64,000 nt of DNA from Bolinopsis microptera (Eukaryota; Ctenophora; Tentaculata; Lobata; Bolinopsidae), in NCBI RefSeq assembly GCF_026151205.1, contig NC_087072.1, positions 21,976,103-22,040,102 of the forward strand, in the 5' to 3' direction. The notes under the pieces are model-generated. The model made no database searches, was not told the origin of the DNA, and saw only the letters and a list, made by a program, of their open reading frames with translations. Below, piece after piece: positions 30,216-40,393 of this stretch. The position numbers and the translations under genes were made by a program. Position 1 is the stretch's first letter. Each line of letters begins with the position of its first letter.

Positions 30216-30839
30216 ATGCCTGGACTCAACGAGCAAAACAACGAGAGCTACAGTTACCTGAGGAGTGTCGGAAACGGCTGGCAGTACAACGTTGAGGACG
30301 TTCACCCAAAGATGCTCCAACGACTCTACAAGAGATTCGACACCTTCGACCTCGACAGTGACGGCAAGATGATGATGGAAGAGATCCTCTACTGGCCCGA
30401 CAGGATGAGGCAGTTGGTCAACGCTACTGACGAACAGGTCGAGAAGATGAGAGAGGCTGTCCACATTTTCTTCCTCAACAAAGGAGTACATCCAGAGACC
30501 GGCCTGACTCGAGAGGACTGGGTAGAGGCCAACAGGGTCTTCGCTGAGGCCGAGAGAGAAAGGGGACGACGTGGTGAACCCTCCATGATTGCCCTACTCT
30601 CCAACGCCTACTACGATGTCCTGGATGATGACGGTGATGGTACCGTCGATATTGCAGAGCTTAAGACCATGATGAAAGCCTTTGATGTGCCCCAAGAGGC
30701 TGCTTATACCTTCTTCGAGAAGGCTGACACTGACAAGAGTGGACGACTGGAACGATCAGAGCTGGTGCATCTTTTCAGAAAGTTCTGGATGGAGCCCTAC
30801 GATCCCCAGTGGGATGGTGTTTACGGATACAAATACTGA
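30216..30839 (+). CDS. Ctenophore photoprotein, copy 8
   Basis: Protein identical to copy 1 (VGNGWQ, VEKMRE). After the stop the sequence leaves the array repeat within five bases and enters a unique 3' UTR with AATAAA. Confidence 0.96.
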   Translation: MPGLNEQNNESYSYLRSVGNGWQYNVEDVHPKMLQRLYKRFDTFDLDSDGKMMMEEILYWPDRMRQLVNATDEQVEKMREAVHIFFLNKGVHPETGLTREDWVEANRVFAEAERERGRRGEPSMIALLSNAYYDVLDDDGDGTVDIAELKTMMKAFDVPQEAAYTFFEKADTDKSGRLERSELVHLFRKFWMEPYDPQWDGVYGYKY

Positions 30840-30953
30840 ACAATATTATCCGAAATTTATCTCTATTTATCAATCTGTACATGTAATTTATTATGAATAT
30901 GATAGATTGTCCGAGACCTATCGAATTTGCAAAACTCGATTTACATTTTAATT

Positions 30954-30959
30954 AATAAA
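30954..30959 (+). terminator. poly(A) signal after the last photoprotein copy
   Basis: AATAAA 115 bases after the stop of copy 8. I find no plus-strand AATAAA in the seven internal spacers. Confidence 0.6.
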
Positions 30960-31037
30960 TTTTCCCTAATTGAATGTTGTACAGTGTACACCTTATTTCT
31001 TTTTGAAAAAAAATTTGTATTCTCTGTTTATAACTTG

Positions 31038-34000
31038 CTAAGTGGGGCGCAGCATCATAAAATAACATGATTTAACAACAGGACAAACCCTTTTGTCGCC
31101 GTCTAGTCCCGCTGGAACCGTAGGTAGCACTGGAACTGACCCAGAACTCTTGGTCTTGCTGTAGCTCACTTTACCAGCTAGCGGCAGCTTCTTCTGAAAT
31201 AGAGTCACAGAGGTCATTAGTTTCACATCATTGGGAGGAATGTAGCCAAAGTTTGATAAAACTTTGTGAAAGTTATTTGTGTGTTACCTGTGATGATAAT
31301 CTGGCGGTGTCATCCTTAGGACTGTCCGTCAAATAAGACGAGGTCATCTACAGAGGAATTTTAATAAGAATATAAGAGCTTATTCAGATGGATGTTCAAG
31401 TAAAAAGACTACCTAACGTTTCAAAAGCCATCAAAAGCTCTCTTAGCTGATGCAACAAAAGTGAACGTTCGTAAGATATCGATTGTTTTGTTACCCGAAT
31501 ATTGGGTATAAAGAAGTCTAACTGGATAGAATTGTGGTTTTTGGATCATTGAGCTATAGTCGGCCCGGCTTTCATGCCCATAAGGTCATAGACCACTACT
31601 GTCGACTGAATTTATAGACCAAAATTCTGTATTTTTTACGATAATCTATGGCCTATAAACTGCATATAGAATTCTCCTTTGATGCACAAAAACCGCGACT
31701 GAAGATGCGGATTAACTGTATCTCCAACATACGGTAATACTGACTAGGCGGTATAATGTGCAACAACCCGGAGGGCTAAACGTTTATCGGCGGTTAACAA
31801 GAGAGGCCGATCCGATCAGTTAAAAGTTACTGCGCATTAGCCACTACCAGTGAATACCTATTAGATATCGGGTGTGTGCCTCAACAGGAACCCTAATTGT
31901 TATCGTTACAATACACAGATCCCTGATTATACTGACCGCATCCAATCAACGACATTACCTTAACTACAACACATATCAGACTCTTAACTACAACACATAC
32001 CAGACTGCTAACTACAACACATACCATACTCTTAACTACAACACATACCAGACTCTTAATTACACCACATACCAGACTCCTTACTACAACACATACCAGA
32101 CTCTTAATTACAACACATACCAGACTCTTAACTACAACACATACCATACTCTTAACTAGAACACATACCATACCTCTAACTACAACACATACCAGACTCC
32201 TAACTACAACACATACCAGACTCTTAATTACAACACATACCAGACTCTTAACTACAACACATACCAGACTCTTAACTACAACACATACCATACTCTTAAC
32301 TACAACACATACCATACTCTTAACTAGAACACATACCATACCTCTAACTACAACACATACCAGAGTCCTAACTACAACACATACCAGACTCTTAATTACA
32401 ACACATACCAGACTCTTTATTACAACACATACCAGACTCCTAACTGCAACACATACCAGACTCTTAACTAGAACACATACCATACCTCTAACTACAACAC
32501 ATACCAGACTCCTAACTACAACACATACCAGACTCCTTACTACAACACATACCAGACTCTTAATTACAACACATACCAGACTCTTAACTACAACACATAC
32601 CATACTCTTAACTAGAACACATACCATACCTCTAACTACAACACATACCAGAGTCCTAACTACAACACATACCAGACTCTTAATTACAACACATACCAGA
32701 CTCTTTATTACAACACATACCAGACTCCTAACTGCAACACATACCAGACTCTTAACTACAACACATACCAGACTCTTAACTACAACACATACCAGACTCT
32801 AACTACAACACATACCATACCTCTAACTACAACACATACCATACCTCTAACTGCAACACATACCAGACTCTTAACTACAACACATACCAGACTCTTAATT
32901 ACAACACATACCATACTCTTAGCTAGAACACATACCATACCTCTAACTACAACACATACCAGAGTCCTAACTACAACACATACCAGACTCTTAATTACAA
33001 CACATACCAGACTCTTTATTACAACACATACCAGACTCCTAACTGCAACACATACCAGACTCTTAACTACAACACATACCATACTCTTAACTACAACACA
33101 TACCAGACTCTTAACTACAACACATACCATACCTCTAACTACAACACATACCATACCTCTAACTGCAACACATACCAGACTCTTAACTACAACACATACC
33201 AGACTCTTAATTACAACACATACCAGACTCTTAACTACAACACATACCAGACTCTTAATTACAACACATACCAGACTCTTAACTACAACACATACCAGAC
33301 TCTTAACTACAACACATACCATACTCTTAACTAGAACACATACCATACCTCTAACTACAACACATACCAGACTCCTAACTACAACACATACCAGACTCTT
33401 AATTACAACACATACCAGACTCTTAACTACAACACATACCAGACTCTTACCTACAACACATACCATACTCTTAACTACAACACATACCATACTCTTAACT
33501 CTTACTGCTCCCCATATTATTATTATTTTTGTTTTATTCATTTTTTTATCTACCTTCCTATACTTTCAACATCATATCACACTTCACCCGCACTCCTTCT
33601 CACACATTAATGACCATATCAGACCTGTATCTAATGTATCTGAAATTTGACGTATTGAAATACCAATTTTGACTCTATATCCACAGTTATTCACCATGGA
33701 TTTGTTTGTTATTAAATAGTTTTTCATAAATTTTTGGATTTAGATTAATTCGATGTAATGGGTCCAAGTTACTGCGACATAGTTCACTATGTGTTTACCG
33801 TGTTTGGGTGCCCATCATATTTTACAGATGGGGGCGATATTTTGAACGATTCTATTTTATATTCATCTATTGCTGTACTCTGTAAAATTTGAAAAGTATT
33901 TAATAAAAACTACATTATTATACAGACCACATCCAATCAACAAATTTACCTTAACTACAACACATACCAGACTCCTAACTACAACACATACCAGACTCTT

Positions 34001-36339
34001 AACTACAACACATACCATACTCCTAACTACAACACATCTCTTTGCCGGGGATAAAGAAGGTCCAGTACCCAGGCCAGCAAGCATGCAACTTCAGTGATCG
34101 CATGACGACGGACCAAGGGATGGAAACATTCTTACTTTTTCTTGGCTCACACTTTTATAGCTTCAGCTCCACGACTCGTGAAGTGGGACTAAAATATGCA
34201 AAAGATATTCATTTTAACTCCACTAGCCAGAAACAACTGAGCAAGTCTCTCCACAAGCATCACAGAGAGTACAATACAACATACCAACATTCTTCACGAT
34301 GTCACATTTGACTTTTAAGATTTACAATTGCGAGCTATTGCAAATGGGAGCCATTTGCAAAACAGACAATCGCAATTAAAGTGAGACTAGCAATGAATTG
34401 CAATCGTTCGCGGTAAACACAGTCACAGCATGTGTAGTGTGCAACAAAACAACTTCCACAAATAAATAGAGGTCATATTCATGAATTCACATGTTACCAA
34501 ATTACTAAATTACAAATTAGCTACGATTTAGATTTGAGATTGTGTCTAATCGCCAGAAATTCAGTACAGCGTAAAGTTTCCGTGGTTCGGTGTACCACTG
34601 TTATGTCCTCGGCATTGTTTGGTTCAATTAGCGGATAATCGTTTTAGAGATAAAGTCCTTAACAAAGTGTCGTAAATATTACTGGACTATAAAATGTTGC
34701 AAATTTTGAAGAATTGAAGGTAGAAATGAGAAATCTACAGTTGAATTTGCTGTGATCCAGGGGCAATGAACTGGGGAGCGGGAGACCTCATTTCATTAAA
34801 TCTATCATTTGCAATCTCAAGATGGATTAATTTGAATCAGATGTTTGCGTTCTGCGGAGTAAGAGACAAATATAGTCCTGTCAGTCTGACAGACAGTCCT
34901 GTCAGTGTCAGTTCATAGCAGAGGCAGTATCATCAGTCAAATTGGTGTACTCGATAATCATTAATTTGGATGGCTGCCAGATAGTTGCGCTCTTTCTCAC
35001 CCGATCGTATCCAAAGTACTTGGGTACTTTGAACAAGTAGCTAAGTACATATTGAGTCGCACTGGTCGACCTTTACAGACCTTGTAAAAAAACGTAATTT
35101 GACGCTTACGCTTTTTTGCGGGAGTCATACCACAGGCCAAGCTATCTACTTATCTAAATGGTAATCAGTAGTGACTTCTTAGTCTCGAATAGCCCTAAAG
35201 TACAAGTATTCTTGGTCGGGTGGCTTTATAGAGTTATAGGCCTGTTAACTTTGCATTTAAATTCTAAGTGGAAGCGAATGCTCAATACTAGACTTAGTGC
35301 CAGATCCAGTAAGCTCACCAGATCAGATAATGTTAAGCAGTGAACCTGGGGCGCACTGTCGTTTTGAGAATCTGATATTACGAATCAGATCATTTCACTG
35401 ATTTGGAACCTGTGAATGTGTGGGAACTGGATCTCAAGGGGGCGCAACTCACGCAACTGTCGTTAGGCCATTTGGATGGTACAGGAAGATGGAAGAAGTA
35501 GAAACCACATGAAAAATGCCAATATTGGCTACATTTAATGTGGGTCTAGTCACTAGACCCACATTAAATGTAGCTAATATTGGCATCTTTTTCATGTGGT
35601 TTCTGAAAATTCCCAATTTATATCATGTTCTCTGCAGTGCTACCAGCTACATTTGTCATACGACCAAAATAAGAATGTCATCAAACATTTCATAGTTGGA
35701 AGGTAGAGTCACTGCTCCCAACTCACCTGAAGACTAGCTCTTGGATTGTGTAGATCAGGAATGTCCTGGATATTGTCATCCGAGTCTGCATTCCTTCCGG
35801 CAGCAAGGTTTAGCAGAGGACTGCGCACGTTCGGGTTGTGGACCATGCCCTTCAGCAGCCGTTTCAACCTGTGTTTATTATGTGATGGTTCATTATTTGG
35901 AAAAAACGCCCCAAAATTGCATACCATATAATGGAACGATTTAGAATTTGCGGTTGAGATCTCCGATAATAATAATGAAGGGCCTCATCACGTTATTACC
36001 ACTCGAAACATTGAATGGTCTGGTAATGATCGGTTTGATTTTTATGGGTACTTTTATCGGCTGAACTTATTGACGATTTTCTAAAAAACCGCCGATTGAA
36101 ATCGGTGCACTATAGTTATACTAGTAGGCCCATATACGTACCCATCAGGATATTCAATATTATTTTCTTATTGAAAATAATATTGGTCCTTACACCTATT
36201 GGATACTTTGCATTTGTACCTATCACCGTTAATGTAAAAGCAGGTACCTGGGCTCGTCTGAGATTGCTTGGACTGTCACCTTTTCAGATGGGCCCTGCAA
36301 CTCCTGCTCCTCCATCAGAATCTGCACTGCCGCGTGCAT
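31038..36339 (-). CDS. Uncharacterised 149-residue protein, four exons
   Basis: Exons on the minus strand are 36248-36339 (ATG; MHAAVQILMEEQELQGPSEK), 35727-35868 (LKRLLKGMVHNPNVRSPLLN, then an acidic DSDDNIQD stretch), 31288-31347 (MTSSYLTDSPKDD) and 31038-31193 (KKLPLAGKVSYSKTKSSGS, stop TAG). Every exon has AG and GT borders and the phases join (2, 0, 0), giving 150 codons with stop. I recognise no domain; the sequence is hydrophilic, with no signal peptide or membrane segment. The third intron-exon join crosses 4.4 kb, so other exons may be missed. The codon pattern of exons 1-2 is much richer in G+C than the surroundings, which supports coding. Confidence 0.55.
31938..33500. repeat. 24-bp minisatellite, about 64 units, in an intron
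   Basis: The unit is close to CTCTTAACTACAACACATAC followed by CAGA, with variants TACC and AATT. As 24 is divisible by three, the minus strand is open as an 8-residue V/C/S repeat, which is a by-product. The array starts after GACCGCATCCAATCAAC. Confidence 0.95.
33924..34036. repeat. Short second copy of the 24-bp minisatellite with the same left border
   Basis: About three units preceded by GACCACATCCAATCAAC, nearly the same border as at 31935. This suggests the array is part of a dispersed element. Confidence 0.75.
34100..35499. other. Intron sequence without recognisable features
   Basis: No ORF with exon-like codon use and no transposon ends. A small palindrome TGCAAATGGGAGCCATTTGC is near 34341. 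Confidence 0.5.
35500..35604. repeat. Near-perfect hairpin, about 51-bp arms, almost no loop
   Basis: AGAAACCACATGAAAAATGC is matched at the far end by its complement, and the centre reads CTAGTCACTAG. Only a few mismatches occur. Fits a fold-back MITE; ctenophores are reported to lack canonical microRNAs, so a miRNA is less likely. Confidence 0.85.
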
Positions 36340-37059
36340 CTTCACTTCTTTTCTTCAACTTTTAAAATACTCATTAGGTTTTAATTATCCTAGTTAGACC
36401 CCATTGAGGATCAATCATCAATTGTCATTTAAATATCAGATAATATTATAATTTGAGAACCCAGAAATTCAAGAAGAGCGGGTGAATACCAAATTGAAAC
36501 GTTCGAACAACACTTCAAACTCTAAAGCAAACCATTAAATCGCAATAACCACAAATCAGGTGACTGAATTGACGTAATCGCAAATAACCCATATACTGAC
36601 AATCCCACAATCGACACATCCGCTAGTTTATCACTCAACGACACTACCCCGGGTGTGAACTATGCCTCCTTCCCTCAAACTAGACCGATCAGTGTCACCG
36701 AGCTAGCAAACATATCCGGTATTATAGGTCCTTGCCTATCCTGACAGTCAGGTAGCCGATGTAATCGATTAAATAATTCATTAATCCCGTGAGTATGTTA
36801 ACTAGATGGTAGCCCTTAACATTCGCAAGACTCCGTGTATAGTGAAATATGCATGATCTATCATGGTCCCGGTCCCGCATCAGACCGTATGATTTATTCA
36901 GTGTTGCTGTACTGAATGGTAAGGATGGTGGCTCGCTCTGTCTAACAGAAGTGTTGTTCAGAAAGAGGTTCTAACATAGGAAAGATTGGGTTTGGACTTT
37001 GGAACACAATTTTATATTTAAACTTTTAAAAGGCTACCTTTGGGAATTTTGGGTCAAAT
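36340..37059. other. Region upstream of the 149-residue gene
   Basis: Probably includes that gene's promoter on the minus strand. No other ORF or repeat is seen here. Confidence 0.45.
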
Positions 37060-37132
37060 AATAACTACCTTTTCGAGATGGCCAGGCCTACTCTCATGCT
37101 GTCTATATGTGATGATTAACTCTGAAAAACTA

Positions 37133-37204
37133 GGGACAACTGGGGAATGATCCCAGAACCTCGAGATTTCGCGTCTCTTGCTCTACCAATTGAGCTACTG
37201 ACCC
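37133..37204 (-). repeat. tRNA-like head of SINE unit 1
   Basis: The minus strand folds as a cloverleaf: GGGTCAG against TTGTCCC (6 of 7 pairs), D arm GCTC/GAGC with A box TAGCTCAATTGG, anticodon stem, and T stem CTGGG/CCCAG. The T loop is ATCATTC rather than TTCRANN and U33 is missing, so a working tRNA is unlikely. Confidence 0.65.
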
Positions 37205-37479
37205 TGATTCTCAGAGCGAAATCACCACTCATATACAGCACAATTTCATGCTTTGTGTGGAATATCATTTATCAGTTATTTTAGAATATATATTCGCATT
37301 TATCCACACTATATTTACATTACACGCACAACGTGATATCGTTATCAGTGCAGTGTGTACAACACCAACTACACCGATCAATTGCCAATCTGCGAAACAT
37401 TTTAATTATTATTATCACTTCGAGATGGCCAGGCCTACTCTCATGCTGTCTATATGTGATGATTAACTCTGAAAAACTA

Positions 37480-37551
37480 GGGACAACTGGGGAATGATCC
37501 CAGAACCTCGAGATTTCGCGTCTCTTGCTCTACCAATTGAGCTACTGACCC
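37480..37551 (-). repeat. tRNA-like head of SINE unit 2
   Basis: Copy of the segment at 37133-37204, shifted by 347 bases, with the same defects. Confidence 0.65.
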
Positions 37552-37856
37552 TGATTCTCAGAGCGAAATCACCACTCATATACAGCACAATTTCATGCTT
37601 TGTGTGGAATATCATTTATCAGTTATTTTAGAATATATATTCGCATTTATCCACACTATATTTACATTACACGTACAACGTGATATCGTTATCAGTGCAG
37701 TGTGTACAACACCAACTACACCGATCAATTGCCAATCTGCGAAACATTTTAATTATTATTATCACTTCGAGATGGCCAGGCCTACTCTCATGCTGTCTAT
37801 ATGTGATGATTAACTCTGAAAAACTAGGGACAACTGGGGAATGATCCCAGAACCTC

Positions 37857-37915
37857 AATTGGTAGAGCAAGAGACGCGAAATCTCGAGGTTCTGGGATCA
37901 TTCCCCAGTTGTCCC
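37857..37915 (+). repeat. Truncated tRNA-like head of the inverted SINE unit
   Basis: Starts inside the D loop (AATTGGTAGAGC) and then matches the other two heads in the opposite orientation; the 5' acceptor strand is missing. Confidence 0.6.
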
Positions 37916-38133
37916 TAGTTTTTCAGAGTTAATCATCACATATAGACAGCATGAGAGTAGGCCTGGCCATCTCGAAGTGATAATAATAATTAAAATGTTT
38001 CGCAGATTGGCAATTGATCGGTGTAGTTGGTGTTGTACACACTGCACTGATAACGATATCACGTTGTACGTGTAATGTAAATATAGTGTGGATAAATGCG
38101 AATATATATTCTAAAATAACTGATAAATAACTA

Positions 38134-40293
38134 CCTTATCGGACCTTATTTGGACGGACATTAATTGAACGCTGGAGGCCCTAGCATTCATCTTAATTTC
38201 CGTTCAAATAAACTCCGTTCATTTAAGGTCCGTCCAAGTTAAAGTCCGTTGAATTTTTTTCAAAACTTTTTCCATTTCGAACCCATTTGATGAAGTTTAT
38301 ATGTGATATTTGACCAAAACCCATAATCATGGGTAGAGTGAACCGCTGCCAGTGTCTCTCTTTTCCAAACAAAAGAAAATGATATTAATTTGAGGAACCG
38401 TCTGCAAATGCAAATTGATACCGAGAATGAAATCGGTCGCTCGCTTTTCCCATTCAATAAGCTTTATTACAATACGTAAGCCGTGAATGAATGGGAAAAG
38501 CGAGCGACCGATTTCATTCTCGGTATCAATTTGCATTTGCAGACGGTTCCTCAAATTAATATCATTTTCTTTTGTTTGGAAAAGAGAGACACTGGCAGCG
38601 GTTCACTCTACCCATGATTATGGGTTTTGGTCAAATATCATCTCTTTTTGATTATAATGTCAGGATAATTTACACAGTCGAAACTTAATAAGGAGGTAAT
38701 TTCAACGATTTCGAAATTTTACCTTTGAAAACGTTTCCTTGTGTTTAGGTAGGCATATCTGTCAATAACATTAACAGACTGAATATAGCACTTTTTACTC
38801 ATTCAAGTTGGCATTAAATTCATATATAATGCCATTTTAATATCGTGGGAAAGCAGAATATATTCGAAATCACGAATGAGCAAAATTCTCACCTTTCGCA
38901 CGTGCAAACTTTGAGCGGACGTTGCGTGCGCATAAAATATTGAATCACCATAAATTTTTGCATAGTGTTATTTAATATATAGTTTGATAAGCATGACAAG
39001 TTTCAGAAGATTTCAAAAAGAACTTGGATCACAACGGGACTCCAAAGTTGGTAAAAATCGTGAAAATAACAATTTTTAGTGATTTTAGCTATTTTAAATG
39101 AATTTGGGCGTGTCCCCACGTGTGCAACTTTTCGATTTTCAACTTTAAAACTAGCCTATAACACAATTTAGACCTTTAGAAAGCAAAATTGAGCTCCACA
39201 ACCCAAGGGATGGCCCAACAGTAGAGAATACTAATTCACAACTTTTGTGTTTTTATAAAATTATTCTTCAAAAAAGCACAAACTTCAATAGCGAATATCT
39301 TTATGAAGGAGCAAGGTAGGAAAACTTTCCGGTAGATTTTCAGAATGCTTGAACAATTATCTAAGATGAAAATGTCCTCAGATTTTGAATAAAATTACTC
39401 CTTAATGCTTTAAAATCGATTTGAAAAGTTGTTATTTTGTCAAAAATCAAGTTTTAAAAACACTTAAATTGATGACGTCATCAAGTGATGATGATGACGA
39501 TAAATTATTTTTCGATATAATGTAAACTAAAGTATAAACAATTATCTTTAAAACCTGTGGTTCGAAATGACTGTATCTTTTATACTTTTGAATCTACGGA
39601 CACTTAAATGTAGGCTACAATTTACTGCAAAAGCGTCTATATATATATAGCTTCACGACAATCTGTTGTAAAACAGGGGTTCCAGAAAACCCACTTCCCG
39701 ATACTCCTGCAACATGAAATTTTTTTACAGTCGATTTGGACAAGGTCTAGACGCTCTGCAAAGTTTCAGATCTCTAACTCAATTTTAACATGGTTTTTAA
39801 GGCACCTGAATATGGCGATTTTGGGTTTTTTACCTAATTTCGTATAACATGCTGGCGCGTATTTTGCGCAAATTTCTTAAAAACCTCCACATAACTATTT
39901 CTTATTCCTGTCATCTTTAACATTGAATTAGAATGTTTTGAACTTAAATATACCTGCTGAACTACTTTCGATGAGTCTTAATGCCTGGAAAACAATAAAG
40001 GGGATATAATAGTATAGGGGGTACATAGTGTTGTGAATATAAGGGCAACGGTTATGCTTGCCAGCATTGTGATAAGACACTGATCATGTACACATATTTC
40101 AACAATTTTACTGCTCAACGACTGCTTTTATTGCTTACTGTATGAAAAATGGATTTAAAAATCATTTGCTAAAAATTTTTTTAAACGTCAAAAAAAGATG
40201 AAAAAATTCGGATTTTTGATGGTTTTGAATGCCTTCTAGCGTTCATATTAATGTCTGTTCATTTAATGTCCGTCCAAACAAAGTCCGGTAAGG
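38134..40293. mobile_element. Non-autonomous DNA transposon, TA-flanked (family 1, 2.16-kb copy)
   Basis: Ends CCTTATCGGACC and its inverse, with TA at 38132-38133 and 40294-40295. The left 130 and right 170 bases match the 744-bp copy at 11011-11754. The interior (38642-40100) is AT-rich with no long ORF. A large hairpin lies near the left end. Confidence 0.85.
38304..38641. repeat. Long hairpin (about 153-bp arms, 31-bp loop) inside the transposon
   Basis: Left arm 38304-38456, right arm 38488-38641, nearly identical when inverted (TGATATTTGACCAAAACCCA at the outer end). It is absent from the short copy of the family. Confidence 0.9.
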
Positions 40294-40393
40294 TAAGTGA
40301 AAGTAAGGTCAGGTTCGATTTCTAAGCTAGTTATAGTATTAGTAATGTTGATTATAACCTATCATAACGAAATTAGTGAGTGATTAGGTGATT

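Larger units (their letters stand above)
23180..30839 (+). repeat. Tandem array of eight photoprotein genes, period 999 bp
   Basis: ATGs fall at 23223, 24222, 25221, 26220, 27219, 28218, 29217 and 30216, exactly 999 bases apart. Homology starts at AATCCCTCTCTACTTTAG (23180), about 40 bases before the first ATG, and ends just after the last stop. The spacer of about 375 bases between copies resembles neither the left flank of copy 1 nor the right flank of copy 8. Confidence 0.97.
37072..38125. repeat. SINE-like block: 347-bp tandem units plus an inverted unit, with 12-bp target duplication
   Basis: Unit starts (CGAGATGGCC) are at 37074, 37421 and 37768, 347 bases apart. The third unit stops after 89 bases and is followed by an inverted, truncated unit to 38125. 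The whole block is flanked by AATAACTACCTT at 37060-37071 and 38126-38137. Each full unit has a tRNA-like segment. Confidence 0.85.

Noticed and set aside
23190-30604. Antisense ORFs of 102 and 71 codons and the +1-frame ORF of 102 codons in each photoprotein copy
   Set aside because: Shadows of the photoprotein reading frame, repeated only because the gene is repeated.
31938-33500. CRISPR-like array
   Set aside because: Units are contiguous without unique spacers and the genome is animal.
31893-33541. Long VCVVVKSL-repeat ORFs on the minus strand
   Set aside because: By-product of a 24-bp non-coding minisatellite in an intron; composition is implausible and it has no flanking domain.
37133-37551. 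Functional tRNA genes
   Set aside because: The cloverleaf is imperfect, the T loop lacks the TTC consensus and U33 is missing; the repeated context shows a SINE.
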